From positions 1 to 6,438 of the forward strand of contig CAZWUZ010000221.1 of the NCBI GenBank assembly GCA_964637655.1: DNA of 6,438 nucleotides, given 5' to 3'. Made by a program: the position numbers and the translations under genes. This document shows, piece after piece, positions 1 through 5,959 of the stretch. Source of the DNA: CAZWUZ01 sp964637655 [NCBI: uncultured bacterium] (GTDB lineage: Bacteria > DAOPZR01). The stretch's first letter is position 1. Every line of letters begins with the position of its first letter. The notes below the pieces were generated by a model, which worked only from the letters and a program-made list of their open reading frames with translations, was not told where the DNA came from and searched no databases.

Positions 1-2
1 CG

Positions 3-167
3 CTGCTCTGGCCCGGCCGGGCGCCGTCGCCCGAAATCGCCGCCTTTGTCCTCGCCTCGGCAACCTTGCGTAACGTGACGGTGACCCGCCCGGCGGGACT
101 GCGCCGCTACTTAGTGCAGGGTGATGTCGCTGAAGATCGCGCTCGTCGTTCCACGCCGGGCGCCTGA
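3..167 (+). CDS. 3' end of an unrecognised gene (partial, cut by window start)
   Basis: Reading frame 3 is open from the first bases of the window to a TGA at 165-167, giving 54 residues that begin LLWPGRAPSPEIAAFVLAS. Third codon positions are strongly G/C until about position 110, as in the confirmed genes downstream. The other two forward frames hit stops at 71-78, so this is the best coding frame here. The peptide has no motif I can recognise, and its family cannot be named from the tail alone. Its last 44 nt overlap the start of the glycosyltransferase gene, which suggests translational coupling within one transcript. It could be another enzyme of the same sugar-transfer cluster, but that is only inference from position. 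A random open frame in GC-rich DNA remains possible. Confidence 0.42.
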   Translation: MLWPGRAPSPEIAAFVLASATLRNVTVTRPAGLRRYLVQGDVAEDRARRSTPGA

Positions 168-1278
168 CCTCGCGGGGGGCGCCGAGCGCCTCGCCCGCGA
201 GTATGCCGCCGCCCTGCACCCCGCCCATGACCTTACTGTCCTGACCACCTGCGCGCGCGATCATGTCACCTGGCGCAACGAACTCCCGGCAGGCGAAACC
301 ACCGACGGCGGTATGCGGGTCATCCGTTTTCCGGTTGATGCGCGGGACAGCGAATGCTACGCGCAGCTGCAGCAGCGTATCGCGCGCGGTGAAACGCTCA
401 GCGCCGAAGAAGAACGCGCGTGGCAGGCCAACGGCTGCGTCAGCAGTGCGCTGGTCGCGCATCTGCAGGCCACTGCCTACGACCGTAGTATCGGCATGCC
501 CTACCTCTTCGGGGTGGTGCAGCAGGCGCTGCTCGTCGCCCCGGAAAAAGCAGTGCTTGTCCCCTGCCTGCATCCCGAGCCGCACGCGCAGCTCGGCCTC
601 GTCCGCGACCTCTTTGCCCGCGCTGGCACCGTGCTCTTCAATGCGCCCGAGGAAAAGACCCTCGCGGAGGAGTACTACGGCGCGCTGCCGTCGTTCGGCG
701 ACGTCATCGGCATGGGGCTGGATTTCCAGCCTGACGCCCCGGACTTCCCCCCCCCCGCGGACTACCTCCTCTATCTCGGGCGGCTCGAGGCGGGCAAGGG
801 AACCCACCTGCTGGCTGCGTATTTTCACGACTACTGCCGCGCGCACCCGGAGAGCGCGCTGCGCCTGGTCATGGCGGGTGGGGGCGATTTTCCGCGTTTC
901 CCCGCGCTGGCCGGGCGGCTCGAGGTGCGCGGCTGGACCAGCGAGGCGGAGAAGGAGCAGCTCCTGCGCGGGGCGCTGGCGCTGGTGCAGCCCTCGGCAC
1001 TCGAATCGCTCTCGATTGTCACGCTCGAAGCGTGGCGGCAGGCGCGCCCGGTGCTGGTCAACGGGCGCAGCGCGGTGCAGCGCGGCAATGTCGAGCGCTC
1101 GGGGGGCGGCCTCCACTACGACGACAGCGACACCTTCGGGCGCGCGCTGCACTGCCTGGCCACCCGCCCGGCGGAAGCGGCGGCCTGGGGGCGGCGCGGC
1201 TGGTCGTACCTGCGCCGCCACCACGACCCGTCACGCGTCGCGCAGCGCCTGCGTGACGCACTGGTCGCGCATGGATGA
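124..1278 (+). CDS. Glycosyltransferase family 4 (GT-B fold) protein
   Basis: This 384-residue protein transfers a sugar from a nucleotide-sugar donor to an unknown acceptor, probably at the cytosolic face of the membrane. The N-terminal half starts with a Rossmann strand (KIALVVPRR, residues 4-12) and a GGAE motif (18-21), where GT4 enzymes have their glycine-rich acceptor-side loop. The C-terminal donor domain shows YLGRLEAGKG (217-226), AGGG (251-254), GWTSEAEK (270-277) and the clade's E-x7-E motif at E294 and E302 (ESLSIVTLE). I see no signal peptide or membrane segment. A GTG lies directly before the ATG at 124. I prefer the ATG, but either fits because the Rossmann strand follows at once. 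The Shine-Dalgarno is poor: AGGG lies only 2 nt from the ATG. The start overlaps the upstream frame by 44 nt and the end overlaps the radical SAM gene by 8 nt, which indicates co-transcription. The donor and acceptor (LPS, exopolysaccharide, glycolipid) cannot be told from sequence alone. Confidence 0.88.
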   Translation: MSLKIALVVPRRAPDLAGGAERLAREYAAALHPAHDLTVLTTCARDHVTWRNELPAGETTDGGMRVIRFPVDARDSECYAQLQQRIARGETLSAEEERAWQANGCVSSALVAHLQATAYDRSIGMPYLFGVVQQALLVAPEKAVLVPCLHPEPHAQLGLVRDLFARAGTVLFNAPEEKTLAEEYYGALPSFGDVIGMGLDFQPDAPDFPPPADYLLYLGRLEAGKGTHLLAAYFHDYCRAHPESALRLVMAGGGDFPRFPALAGRLEVRGWTSEAEKEQLLRGALALVQPSALESLSIVTLEAWRQARPVLVNGRSAVQRGNVERSGGGLHYDDSDTFGRALHCLATRPAEAAAWGRRGWSYLRRHHDPSRVAQRLRDALVAHG

Positions 1279-2206
1279 ACCGGCCGCCTACGTCGCGCTT
1301 TCCGCGACGGGCGAACTGCCGCGCCGCGCGGAGGCGGCCATGGCGCGCCTGCGCGCCTGCGACCTCTGCCCGCGCCGCTGCGGCGTCGACCGCACCGCCG
1401 GGCAGACCGGCTACTGCCGCGCCCCGGCCGATCTGGTCATCGCCAGCGACACCCTGCATTTCGGGGAGGAGCCGCCCGTCACCGGCACCGGTGGCTCGGG
1501 AACGGTCTTTGTCGCGCATTGCGCGCTGCGCTGCTGTTTCTGCCAGAACTGGCCCTTCAGCCATCGCGGGCATGGCGAGACGGTCACGGTGCCCGAACTG
1601 GCGAAGCGCCTGCTGCGCCTGCAGCAGCGCGGCGCGCACAATCTCAACTTCGTCAATCCCACGCACTACCTGCCGCAACTGCTTTCCGCGCTGGCGCTCG
1701 CCGCGCCGCAGGGACTGACCATCCCTGTCGTCTGGAACTGCAGCGGCTACGAGGCGGTCGATGCGCTGCAGCTGCTCGACGGTATCGTCGATATCTATCT
1801 GCCCGACGCCAAGCATGCCACGGCTGCTTCCGCGCAGGCCTGCTGCGGGACCCCCGACTACCCGGAGGTCAATCGCGCGGCGCTGCGCGAGATGTGGCGG
1901 CAGGCCGGGAAACTCCGCTGCGACGACGACGGCATCGCCGTGCGCGGCCTGATCGTCCGCCATCTCGTGCTCCCCGACGGACTCTCTGACACGCGCGCGG
2001 TGCTCCGCTGGCTGCATGACGACCTCTCGCCCGACGTCTATCTCGCGCTCATGTCGCAGTATTTCCCGGCGCACACCGCGACCGATCACCCGCGCCTCGG
2101 GCGGCGGGTCAGCGCGGCGGAGTATCAGGACGCGCTCGACGCGCTGGCGGAACTCGACTTCACCGATGGCATGGCGCAGCCGGCGCCGGACGACGATGAA
2201 CCTTGA
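1271..2206 (+). CDS. Radical SAM protein, PflX / pyruvate-formate-lyase-activating-enzyme-like (COG1313 type)
   Basis: The 311-residue product carries the radical SAM CX3CX2C motif at C84, C88 and C91 (CALRCCFCQNW). This binds a [4Fe-4S] cluster that cleaves S-adenosylmethionine to a 5'-deoxyadenosyl radical. A second N-terminal cysteine set, C30-x2-C33-PRR-C37 ... GYC49, matches the extra motif of the PflX group. Other family-like segments are GTGGSGTVF (72-80), NFVNPTHY (127-134), VVWNCSGYE (153-161), DIYLPDAKH (174-182) and RGLIVRHLVLPDG (225-237). Extra cysteines at C191 and C192 are uncommon to my knowledge. I start it at the ATG at 1271, just before the first recognisable motifs; the frame is open much further upstream only because it shadows the glycosyltransferase gene. 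It overlaps that gene by 8 nt and has no clear ribosome site, so coupling is likely. Family members are often annotated as PFL activators, but no glycyl-radical enzyme is visible here and the substrate is unknown. Confidence 0.88.
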   Translation: MDEPAAYVALSATGELPRRAEAAMARLRACDLCPRRCGVDRTAGQTGYCRAPADLVIASDTLHFGEEPPVTGTGGSGTVFVAHCALRCCFCQNWPFSHRGHGETVTVPELAKRLLRLQQRGAHNLNFVNPTHYLPQLLSALALAAPQGLTIPVVWNCSGYEAVDALQLLDGIVDIYLPDAKHATAASAQACCGTPDYPEVNRAALREMWRQAGKLRCDDDGIAVRGLIVRHLVLPDGLSDTRAVLRWLHDDLSPDVYLALMSQYFPAHTATDHPRLGRRVSAAEYQDALDALAELDFTDGMAQPAPDDDEP

Positions 2207-2231
2207 CAGGCGCAGCCGAAACACCTATAGT
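2203..2231 (+). promoter_or_regulatory. Consensus sigma70-type promoter for the LysM/TPR gene and murG
   Basis: A perfect -35 box TTGACA (2203-2208) is followed by a 17-nt spacer and a -10 box TATAGT (2226-2231), five of six to consensus. The TGA stop codon of the upstream radical SAM gene (2204-2206) lies inside the -35 box. Transcription would be expected to start near A2237, only about 4 nt before the ATG at 2241, so the mRNA would be nearly leaderless. The match stands out in DNA this GC-rich. The start site itself is inferred. Confidence 0.8.
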
Positions 2232-2240
2232 AACGCACCT

Positions 2241-4184
2241 ATGCTGAGCGTGCTGCGTGTCGTTGCCGCGTTAGGGTGTCTGCTGCTGCTGGCGTCCGCG
2301 GTCTGCGCGGACGATGCGGAACGCTACTACCAGGCCAACCAGGCCTACTGGAACGGCAAGTACACCAGCGCCATCGACATCTACCGTAACATCCTGCGCG
2401 ACAACCCGCGCACGGAACTCCGTCCGCGCCTCTATTTCTCCATCGCCAGCGCCTACGTCGAACTCGACGATTACGAGAAGGCGACCGGGTGGTACGAGAA
2501 ACTGCTGACCGAAGAACAGCCGCCCGACGAACTGCGCACCGACGCGATGTTCCGCCTCGGGCAGTGCTATTTCCAGACGGGCGACTTCCAGCGCTGCGGG
2601 GCCGTGCTCGATGAACTGCTGGCAAAGTACGCGAACTCGCTCGTCTCCGCGCGTGCGTCGCTGCTGCTCGACCAGGCGCGCGAACGCGGCTATGTGGCCG
2701 GGGTGACCCCGTCAACCCGCCCGTCGCGCCCGGAGACGCCGCCACAGCCGGTGCAGCCCGTGCGCCCGGTCCAGCCGGTGCGCCCGGTCCAGCCGCAGCA
2801 GCCCGAGGCGGGGCAGCAGCAGACGCCGCGCGTGGCCGAGCATGTCGTTCGCCCGGGGGAAACGCTCACCGGCATCGCCGTCGCCGTCTATGGCGACGCG
2901 GGGCGCTGGCTCGACATCGCGCAGGCGAACGGCATCGGGGCGCCCTACACGCTGATTGTCGGGCAGCGACTGCGCATGCCGGGCGCGACGGCGCCCGAGG
3001 TACCGGTAGCCCCGGTACAGCCGCCGCGGCCCGTGCCCGTACCCGTACTGCCGGACCCGGTGACCATCCCCGCCGTCAGTCAGCAGGCGTCGGAGGTGCT
3101 CGTTGCCTCGCTGCGCGACGAGATCCGCCGCCTGCGCGAGCAGCAGCAGCAGCTGGGTGAGCGCCTGCGCGAGGAAACGCTGCGTGCCGACCAGGCGGAA
3201 GGCCTGCTGCGCGCGCAGCAGGACGCCGCGCAGCAGCAGCGGGTCGACCGCGAAGAAGCGGTGGCGGCGGCGCGCGCGGAAGCGCGCGGGCAGCTGACCG
3301 AACTCGAAGCCGAACTCACGGCGCGTGACGAACTGCTGACGCGCACGCGGCACGCCTTTGATGCGCTCCACCTGCGCTACCAGGAACTGGAAAACCTGTT
3401 GCAGCGGCAGGAGCAGCAGGTATCGTCGCACACGCAGCTCAACGAGAGCGTGGTGCGCAAGCTCAAGGAACTGCAGCAGCAGGTGGACGACCTGACGGCG
3501 GCACTCGAACGCACGAAGGCCGCGGCCGAGGCGCGCACGACCCAGCTGACCCAGAGCAGCGACCAGCGCATTGCCGCGCTGACCGATGCCCTGCAGCGGG
3601 CGGAGGCGGAGCGCACCGCGCTGCAGCGCGAGACGACGGAACTGCGCCTCGCGCGCGAGCAGCTCGAAAGCCGCCTGCGGCAGCTGCAGGAGACGGCGGA
3701 CGCCACGCAACTGGCGGTATCGCTCGTCGAACAGGGGCGGCGGCTGCGGCAGGATGGCGACCTCACCGCGGCGATGGCGCTCTACCGCCAGGCGCTGGCG
3801 AAGGACCCGCGCGCCGCGGATGCGCTCAACGGCCTCGCCTATGTCTACGCCGAACTGGGTGACTCGCTGGCCGAGGCGAAGAACCTCGTTGCCGCCGCCA
3901 TCGAGCAGAACCCGCAGGCGAAGGGCTACTCCCTCGACACGCTCGGCTGGGTCTATTACCGCGAGGGAAACCACCAGCAGGCGGTGCGCACGCTCACCCA
4001 GGCGCTGCCGCTGCTCCCGCCTGCCGACCGCGCCGCGCGCGCGGTGGTCAGTTTCCACCTCGGGCTCGCCTACATGAAACTCGAGCTGCGTGACAAGGCG
4101 TTCTTCGCGTTCATCGACACCGTCAACCTCGCCCCGGGAAGCACCTACGCGAACGAGGCGCAGGGCTATCTCTCCCGGCTGTAA
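2241..4184 (+). CDS. Exported TPR - LysM - coiled-coil - TPR protein, putative peptidoglycan-binding scaffold
   Basis: A 647-residue protein predicted to be exported and to bind peptidoglycan. Residues 1-23 form a signal peptide (MLSVLR, then a hydrophobic run, cleavage after VCA-23); C22 is not in a good lipobox. Residues 24-150 contain TPR-like helical pairs (QAYWNGKYTSAIDIYRNIL; QCYFQTGDFQRCGAVLDELL). Residues 168-190 are a PVQ/PVR Pro-rich linker. Residues 200-247 are a LysM domain (HVVRPGETLTGIAVAVYG ... YTLIVGQRLRMP). Residues 251-278 form a second Pro/Val linker. Residues 283-488 are a long Gln/Glu/Arg-rich coiled coil, and 490-640 hold further TPRs (DGDLTAAMALYRQAL; LGWVYYREGNHQQAVRTL). 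LysM binds GlcNAc-containing glycans and TPRs bind proteins, so a periplasmic adaptor role is inferred. An in-frame ATG at 2196 exists, but it lies upstream of the promoter boxes and would bury the signal peptide. murG follows 21 nt downstream. The exact function is unknown; the domain calls are firm. Confidence 0.87.
   Translation: MLSVLRVVAALGCLLLLASAVCADDAERYYQANQAYWNGKYTSAIDIYRNILRDNPRTELRPRLYFSIASAYVELDDYEKATGWYEKLLTEEQPPDELRTDAMFRLGQCYFQTGDFQRCGAVLDELLAKYANSLVSARASLLLDQARERGYVAGVTPSTRPSRPETPPQPVQPVRPVQPVRPVQPQQPEAGQQQTPRVAEHVVRPGETLTGIAVAVYGDAGRWLDIAQANGIGAPYTLIVGQRLRMPGATAPEVPVAPVQPPRPVPVPVLPDPVTIPAVSQQASEVLVASLRDEIRRLREQQQQLGERLREETLRADQAEGLLRAQQDAAQQQRVDREEAVAAARAEARGQLTELEAELTARDELLTRTRHAFDALHLRYQELENLLQRQEQQVSSHTQLNESVVRKLKELQQQVDDLTAALERTKAAAEARTTQLTQSSDQRIAALTDALQRAEAERTALQRETTELRLAREQLESRLRQLQETADATQLAVSLVEQGRRLRQDGDLTAAMALYRQALAKDPRAADALNGLAYVYAELGDSLAEAKNLVAAAIEQNPQAKGYSLDTLGWVYYREGNHQQAVRTLTQALPLLPPADRAARAVVSFHLGLAYMKLELRDKAFFAFIDTVNLAPGSTYANEAQGYLSRL
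2751..2795 (+). repeat. Short in-gene tandem repeat encoding a PVQ/PVR linker
   Basis: Five 9-bp units of the GTGCAGCCC / GTGCGCCCG / GTCCAGCCG type lie head to tail. They encode VQP-VRP-VQP-VRP-VQP at residues 171-185 of the LysM/TPR protein. The 18-bp unit at 2760-2777 is repeated exactly at 2778-2795. It forms the extended linker between the N-terminal TPRs and the LysM domain, and could vary in length between strains by slippage. Confidence 0.85.
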
Positions 4185-4205
4185 CCTGTCGCGACCCTTC
4201 CCGCC

Positions 4206-5309
4206 ATGTCACTGCGCCGCATCCTGCTGACCGGGGGCGGCACCGGCGGGCATATCTTCCCCCTCGTCGCCATCGCCCAGGAACTGCGCGCACGCGGCCT
4301 GACTCAGCATATCGCCTGGGCGGGTCGTCCGCAGGGGATGGAGCGCGACCTCGTCGCCGGCTATGCGTGGCCGTATTATGCCGTGGCTGCCACGCCGTTG
4401 CGCCGCGGCGAAGCGCTTGGCCTGCCGCGCGCCGCGTGGCGCAATGCTGCGGGGGTGCTGCAGGCGGTGAAACTCCTCGGGCAGCTGCGCCCGGACCTTG
4501 TCATCGGCAGCGGCGGCTACGTCTCCGCGCCGGTCTATGCCGCGGCGCGCCTGCGCGGCATTCCCTATGTCCTGCTCGAGAGCAATGCCGTGCTTGGGGT
4601 CGCCAACCGCTGGTTTGCCGACGGCGCCCGCGCCATCTTTGCCGCCTTCCCGCTGCGCGGGAAACAGCCGCGCGCCCCGCTCTTTGTCACGGGCAATCCC
4701 GTGCGGCGCGAATTTATGACGGACACACCGGCCCCGCTCCCCGACGCGTGGCGCGGCAAACCGCTGCTGCTCGTCACCGGCGGCAGCCAGGGCGCGGCCA
4801 TCCTCAATCGCTGTCTCGCGGAGCAGGTGGACGCGCTGCATGACGCGTATCCCGATCTGCGCCTCGTGCTGGTGGCCGGGACGCGCGAGGCGGAGGCGCT
4901 GCAGCAGCGCCTCGCGGGGCGCGACTGGCTGCAGGTGCTCCCGTTCACGCGCGAACTTCCCGCGCTGCTGCGCGCGGCATCCTTAGTCGTCTCGCGCGCC
5001 GGGGCGATGACATTGTGCGAACTCGCCTTCTGCGGCGTGCCCGCCGTGCTTGTGCCGCTGCCGAGCGCGGCGGAAGACCACCAGAGCGAGAATGCGCGCG
5101 CGTTTGCCGCTGACGGTCGCGCCATGGTCGTCGCGCAGCGCCCGGGCGACGACGCGGCGACCGTGGCCGCGCTCGCTGACGCACTGATGCGCGCGCTGTC
5201 GTCTGCCACCCTCACCGCGATGCGTACGGCGGCGCAGAGCGGGGCCGGCCACAACCCCGCCACCGCCATCGCCGACGAACTCGCCCGTCTGTTTCCCGAC
5301 GGCGTCTGA
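4206..5309 (+). CDS. murG: MurG, UDP-GlcNAc:undecaprenyl-PP-MurNAc-pentapeptide GlcNAc transferase
   Basis: MurG transfers GlcNAc from UDP-GlcNAc to lipid I to make lipid II, the last cytosolic step of peptidoglycan precursor synthesis, at the inner face of the membrane. The 367-residue length is normal for the family. Visible motifs are the N-terminal GGGTGGHIFP loop (10-19), VIGSGGYVSAP (99-109), ESNAVLGVANRW (125-136), the donor-side loop TGGSQGAAILN (191-201), SRAGAMTLCEL (263-273) whose E272 sits where the family's ribose-binding glutamate lies, and AAEDHQSENA (288-297). Ser126 replaces the Gln of the usual E-Q-N triad, a mild deviation. It starts 21 nt after the LysM/TPR gene with no separate promoter and no clear Shine-Dalgarno (the leader is CCCTTCCCGCC), so it is probably translated from the upstream transcript. 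No mur, fts or ddl gene lies in the window, so this murG is outside a visible dcw cluster. Confidence 0.95.
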   Translation: MSLRRILLTGGGTGGHIFPLVAIAQELRARGLTQHIAWAGRPQGMERDLVAGYAWPYYAVAATPLRRGEALGLPRAAWRNAAGVLQAVKLLGQLRPDLVIGSGGYVSAPVYAAARLRGIPYVLLESNAVLGVANRWFADGARAIFAAFPLRGKQPRAPLFVTGNPVRREFMTDTPAPLPDAWRGKPLLLVTGGSQGAAILNRCLAEQVDALHDAYPDLRLVLVAGTREAEALQQRLAGRDWLQVLPFTRELPALLRAASLVVSRAGAMTLCELAFCGVPAVLVPLPSAAEDHQSENARAFAADGRAMVVAQRPGDDAATVAALADALMRALSSATLTAMRTAAQSGAGHNPATAIADELARLFPDGV

Positions 5310-5444
5310 CCCGCGTCGCTGTCGCCGCCGGAGTCCCTGTTAGTATACACGTTGCGCAATAACTCCGCGCCTGTTATTACGCTCAGCGCGTAATAACAGC
5401 GGGCCTGACATCCTGTGGGCTTGTCTGATTCGCTAAAAAACCAC
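5310..5444. other. Intergenic transition from GC-rich to AT-rich DNA
   Basis: No convincing gene lies between murG and the toxin-antitoxin promoter. Besides the inverted repeat described separately, there is an 8-bp palindrome TTGCGCAA (5352-5359). Base composition drops sharply from about position 5425 (TGATTCGCTAAAAAACCA), which marks the probable left edge of an acquired segment. I find no convincing flanking target duplication. Confidence 0.55.
5371..5399. repeat. Perfect 12-bp inverted repeat with 5-nt loop
   Basis: The arms CTGTTATTACGC (5371-5382) and GCGTAATAACAG (5388-5399) are exact reverse complements around TCAGC. The structure lies 61 nt after the murG stop and ahead of the brnTA promoter. 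It has no following T-tract (CGGGCCTGAC comes next), so it is not a textbook intrinsic terminator. It may still stop or stabilise the murG transcript, or be a protein-binding or recombination site. A related copy of the core, GCGCAATAAC, lies at 5354-5363. Confidence 0.7.
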
Positions 5445-5472
5445 TTGACAATATATATAATAATGGTATAAT
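5445..5472 (+). promoter_or_regulatory. Consensus promoter of the brnTA operon with candidate operator
   Basis: A perfect -35 box TTGACA (5445-5450) and a perfect -10 box TATAAT (5467-5472) are separated by 16 nt. The ATG at 5482 is 9 nt after the -10 box, so the transcript would start at about A5477 or A5479 and be almost leaderless. The spacer contains TATAATAA (5456-5463), repeated at 5467-5474 with an 11-nt period, or one helical turn. BrnA-type ribbon-helix-helix antitoxins are known to repress their own operon, so this repeat is a plausible operator. That binding is inferred. Confidence 0.8.
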
Positions 5473-5481
5473 AAATACACC

Positions 5482-5742
5482 ATGGAATTTGAATCTGACG
5501 AAAACAAGAACCGGACCAACAAGGCGAAACACGGGATTGATTTTGTCGCAGCACAAGCCCTGTGGGATGATGTTGATTTGCTCGAAATCCCGGCGTTGAC
5601 CGAGGAAGAACCGAGAATGATTATAATTGGAAAAATCAACGATCAACATTGGTCGGCCATCATTACTCATCGGCAAAATCGAATACGGATTATTTCGGTT
5701 CGACGATCGAGTAAAGAAGAGCGTGAACTTTATGAAAGCTAA
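5482..5742 (+). CDS. brnT: BrnT-family toxin (DUF497), type II toxin-antitoxin system
   Basis: BrnT toxins are small RelE-fold ribonucleases that inhibit translation by cutting RNA and are neutralised by BrnA. This 86-residue protein shows the family pattern from end to end: an N-terminal FESDENKNRTNKAKHGIDF block (residues 3-21) with the K17-H18-G19 triplet, a central strand RMIIIGKI (45-52), and a C-terminal RIRIISVRRSSKEERELYE block (67-85) with the conserved basic and Glu residues. Length is typical and no key block is missing, so it is probably intact. It has its own consensus promoter and practically no leader, so no Shine-Dalgarno is present. The antitoxin gene overlaps its last 11 nt. 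Codons are much richer in A/T than in the flanking genes, which suggests horizontal transfer. Toxicity is inferred from family membership. Confidence 0.9.
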   Translation: MEFESDENKNRTNKAKHGIDFVAAQALWDDVDLLEIPALTEEEPRMIIIGKINDQHWSAIITHRQNRIRIISVRRSSKEERELYES

Positions 5743-5959
5743 AGAATTTGATAAGCGATTCGATAATGGCGAAGATGTGTCCAAGCATCTTGACCTCACA
5801 CGGGCCAGGCGGGTCAATCAACAGGCAAAACGTGTAAACGTTGACTTCCCGCACTGGATGATCCATTCCCTTGACAAGGAAGCCAGACGTCTCGGCGTAA
5901 CTCGTCAATCCGTCATCAAGGTTTGGATTTCTGAAAGGTTAAAGCGAAAATCCGCCTGA
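5732..5959 (+). CDS. brnA: BrnA-family antitoxin (CopG/ribbon-helix-helix)
   Basis: The 75-residue product is the expected partner of BrnT: it binds and blocks the toxin and, as a dimer, represses the operon. Residues 34-41 (RVNVDFPH) form the beta-strand of a ribbon-helix-helix DNA-binding fold, followed by helices MIHSLDKEARRLG (43-55) and TRQSVIKVWISERLKRK (57-73). The N-terminal part (MKAKEFDKRFDNGEDVSKHLDL) is the usual toxin-contacting arm of this family. I start it at the ATG at 5732, which overlaps the end of the toxin gene by 11 nt. The frame is open further upstream only as a shadow of that gene. AGAAGA at 5715-5720 is a weak, distant ribosome site, so translation is probably coupled to brnT. 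Codon use is AT-rich like the toxin, so both moved as a unit. Confidence 0.9.
   Translation: MKAKEFDKRFDNGEDVSKHLDLTRARRVNQQAKRVNVDFPHWMIHSLDKEARRLGVTRQSVIKVWISERLKRKSA

Noticed and set aside
263-1270. Upstream in-frame extension of the radical SAM gene
   Set aside because: This part is Arg/Ser/Pro-rich and out of frame with the well-supported glycosyltransferase. Family motifs begin only after the ATG at 1271.
1058-2224. 388-codon open frame on the minus strand
   Set aside because: Shadow of the radical SAM and glycosyltransferase genes; Arg/Ala-rich with no recognisable motif, whereas the + strand product has complete family motifs.
2016-2240. Upstream in-frame extension of the LysM/TPR gene, including the ATG at 2196
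   Set aside because: It overlaps the radical SAM coding region, lies upstream of the promoter boxes, and would place residues before a clear signal peptide.
2712-4058. 448-codon open frame on the minus strand
   Set aside because: Antisense shadow of the LysM/TPR gene. High GC third positions remove stops from the opposite strand; its product is low-complexity with no domain.
5371-5399. dif or integron attC site
   Set aside because: dif has the opposite arm orientation (TAA facing inwards to TTA) with a 6-nt centre, and attC needs RYYYAAC/GTTRRRY cores. Neither matches.
5371-5399. Textbook rho-independent terminator for murG
   Set aside because: No T-tract follows and the stem is AT-rich in its middle. 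It could still affect transcript ends, so it is listed only as an inverted repeat.
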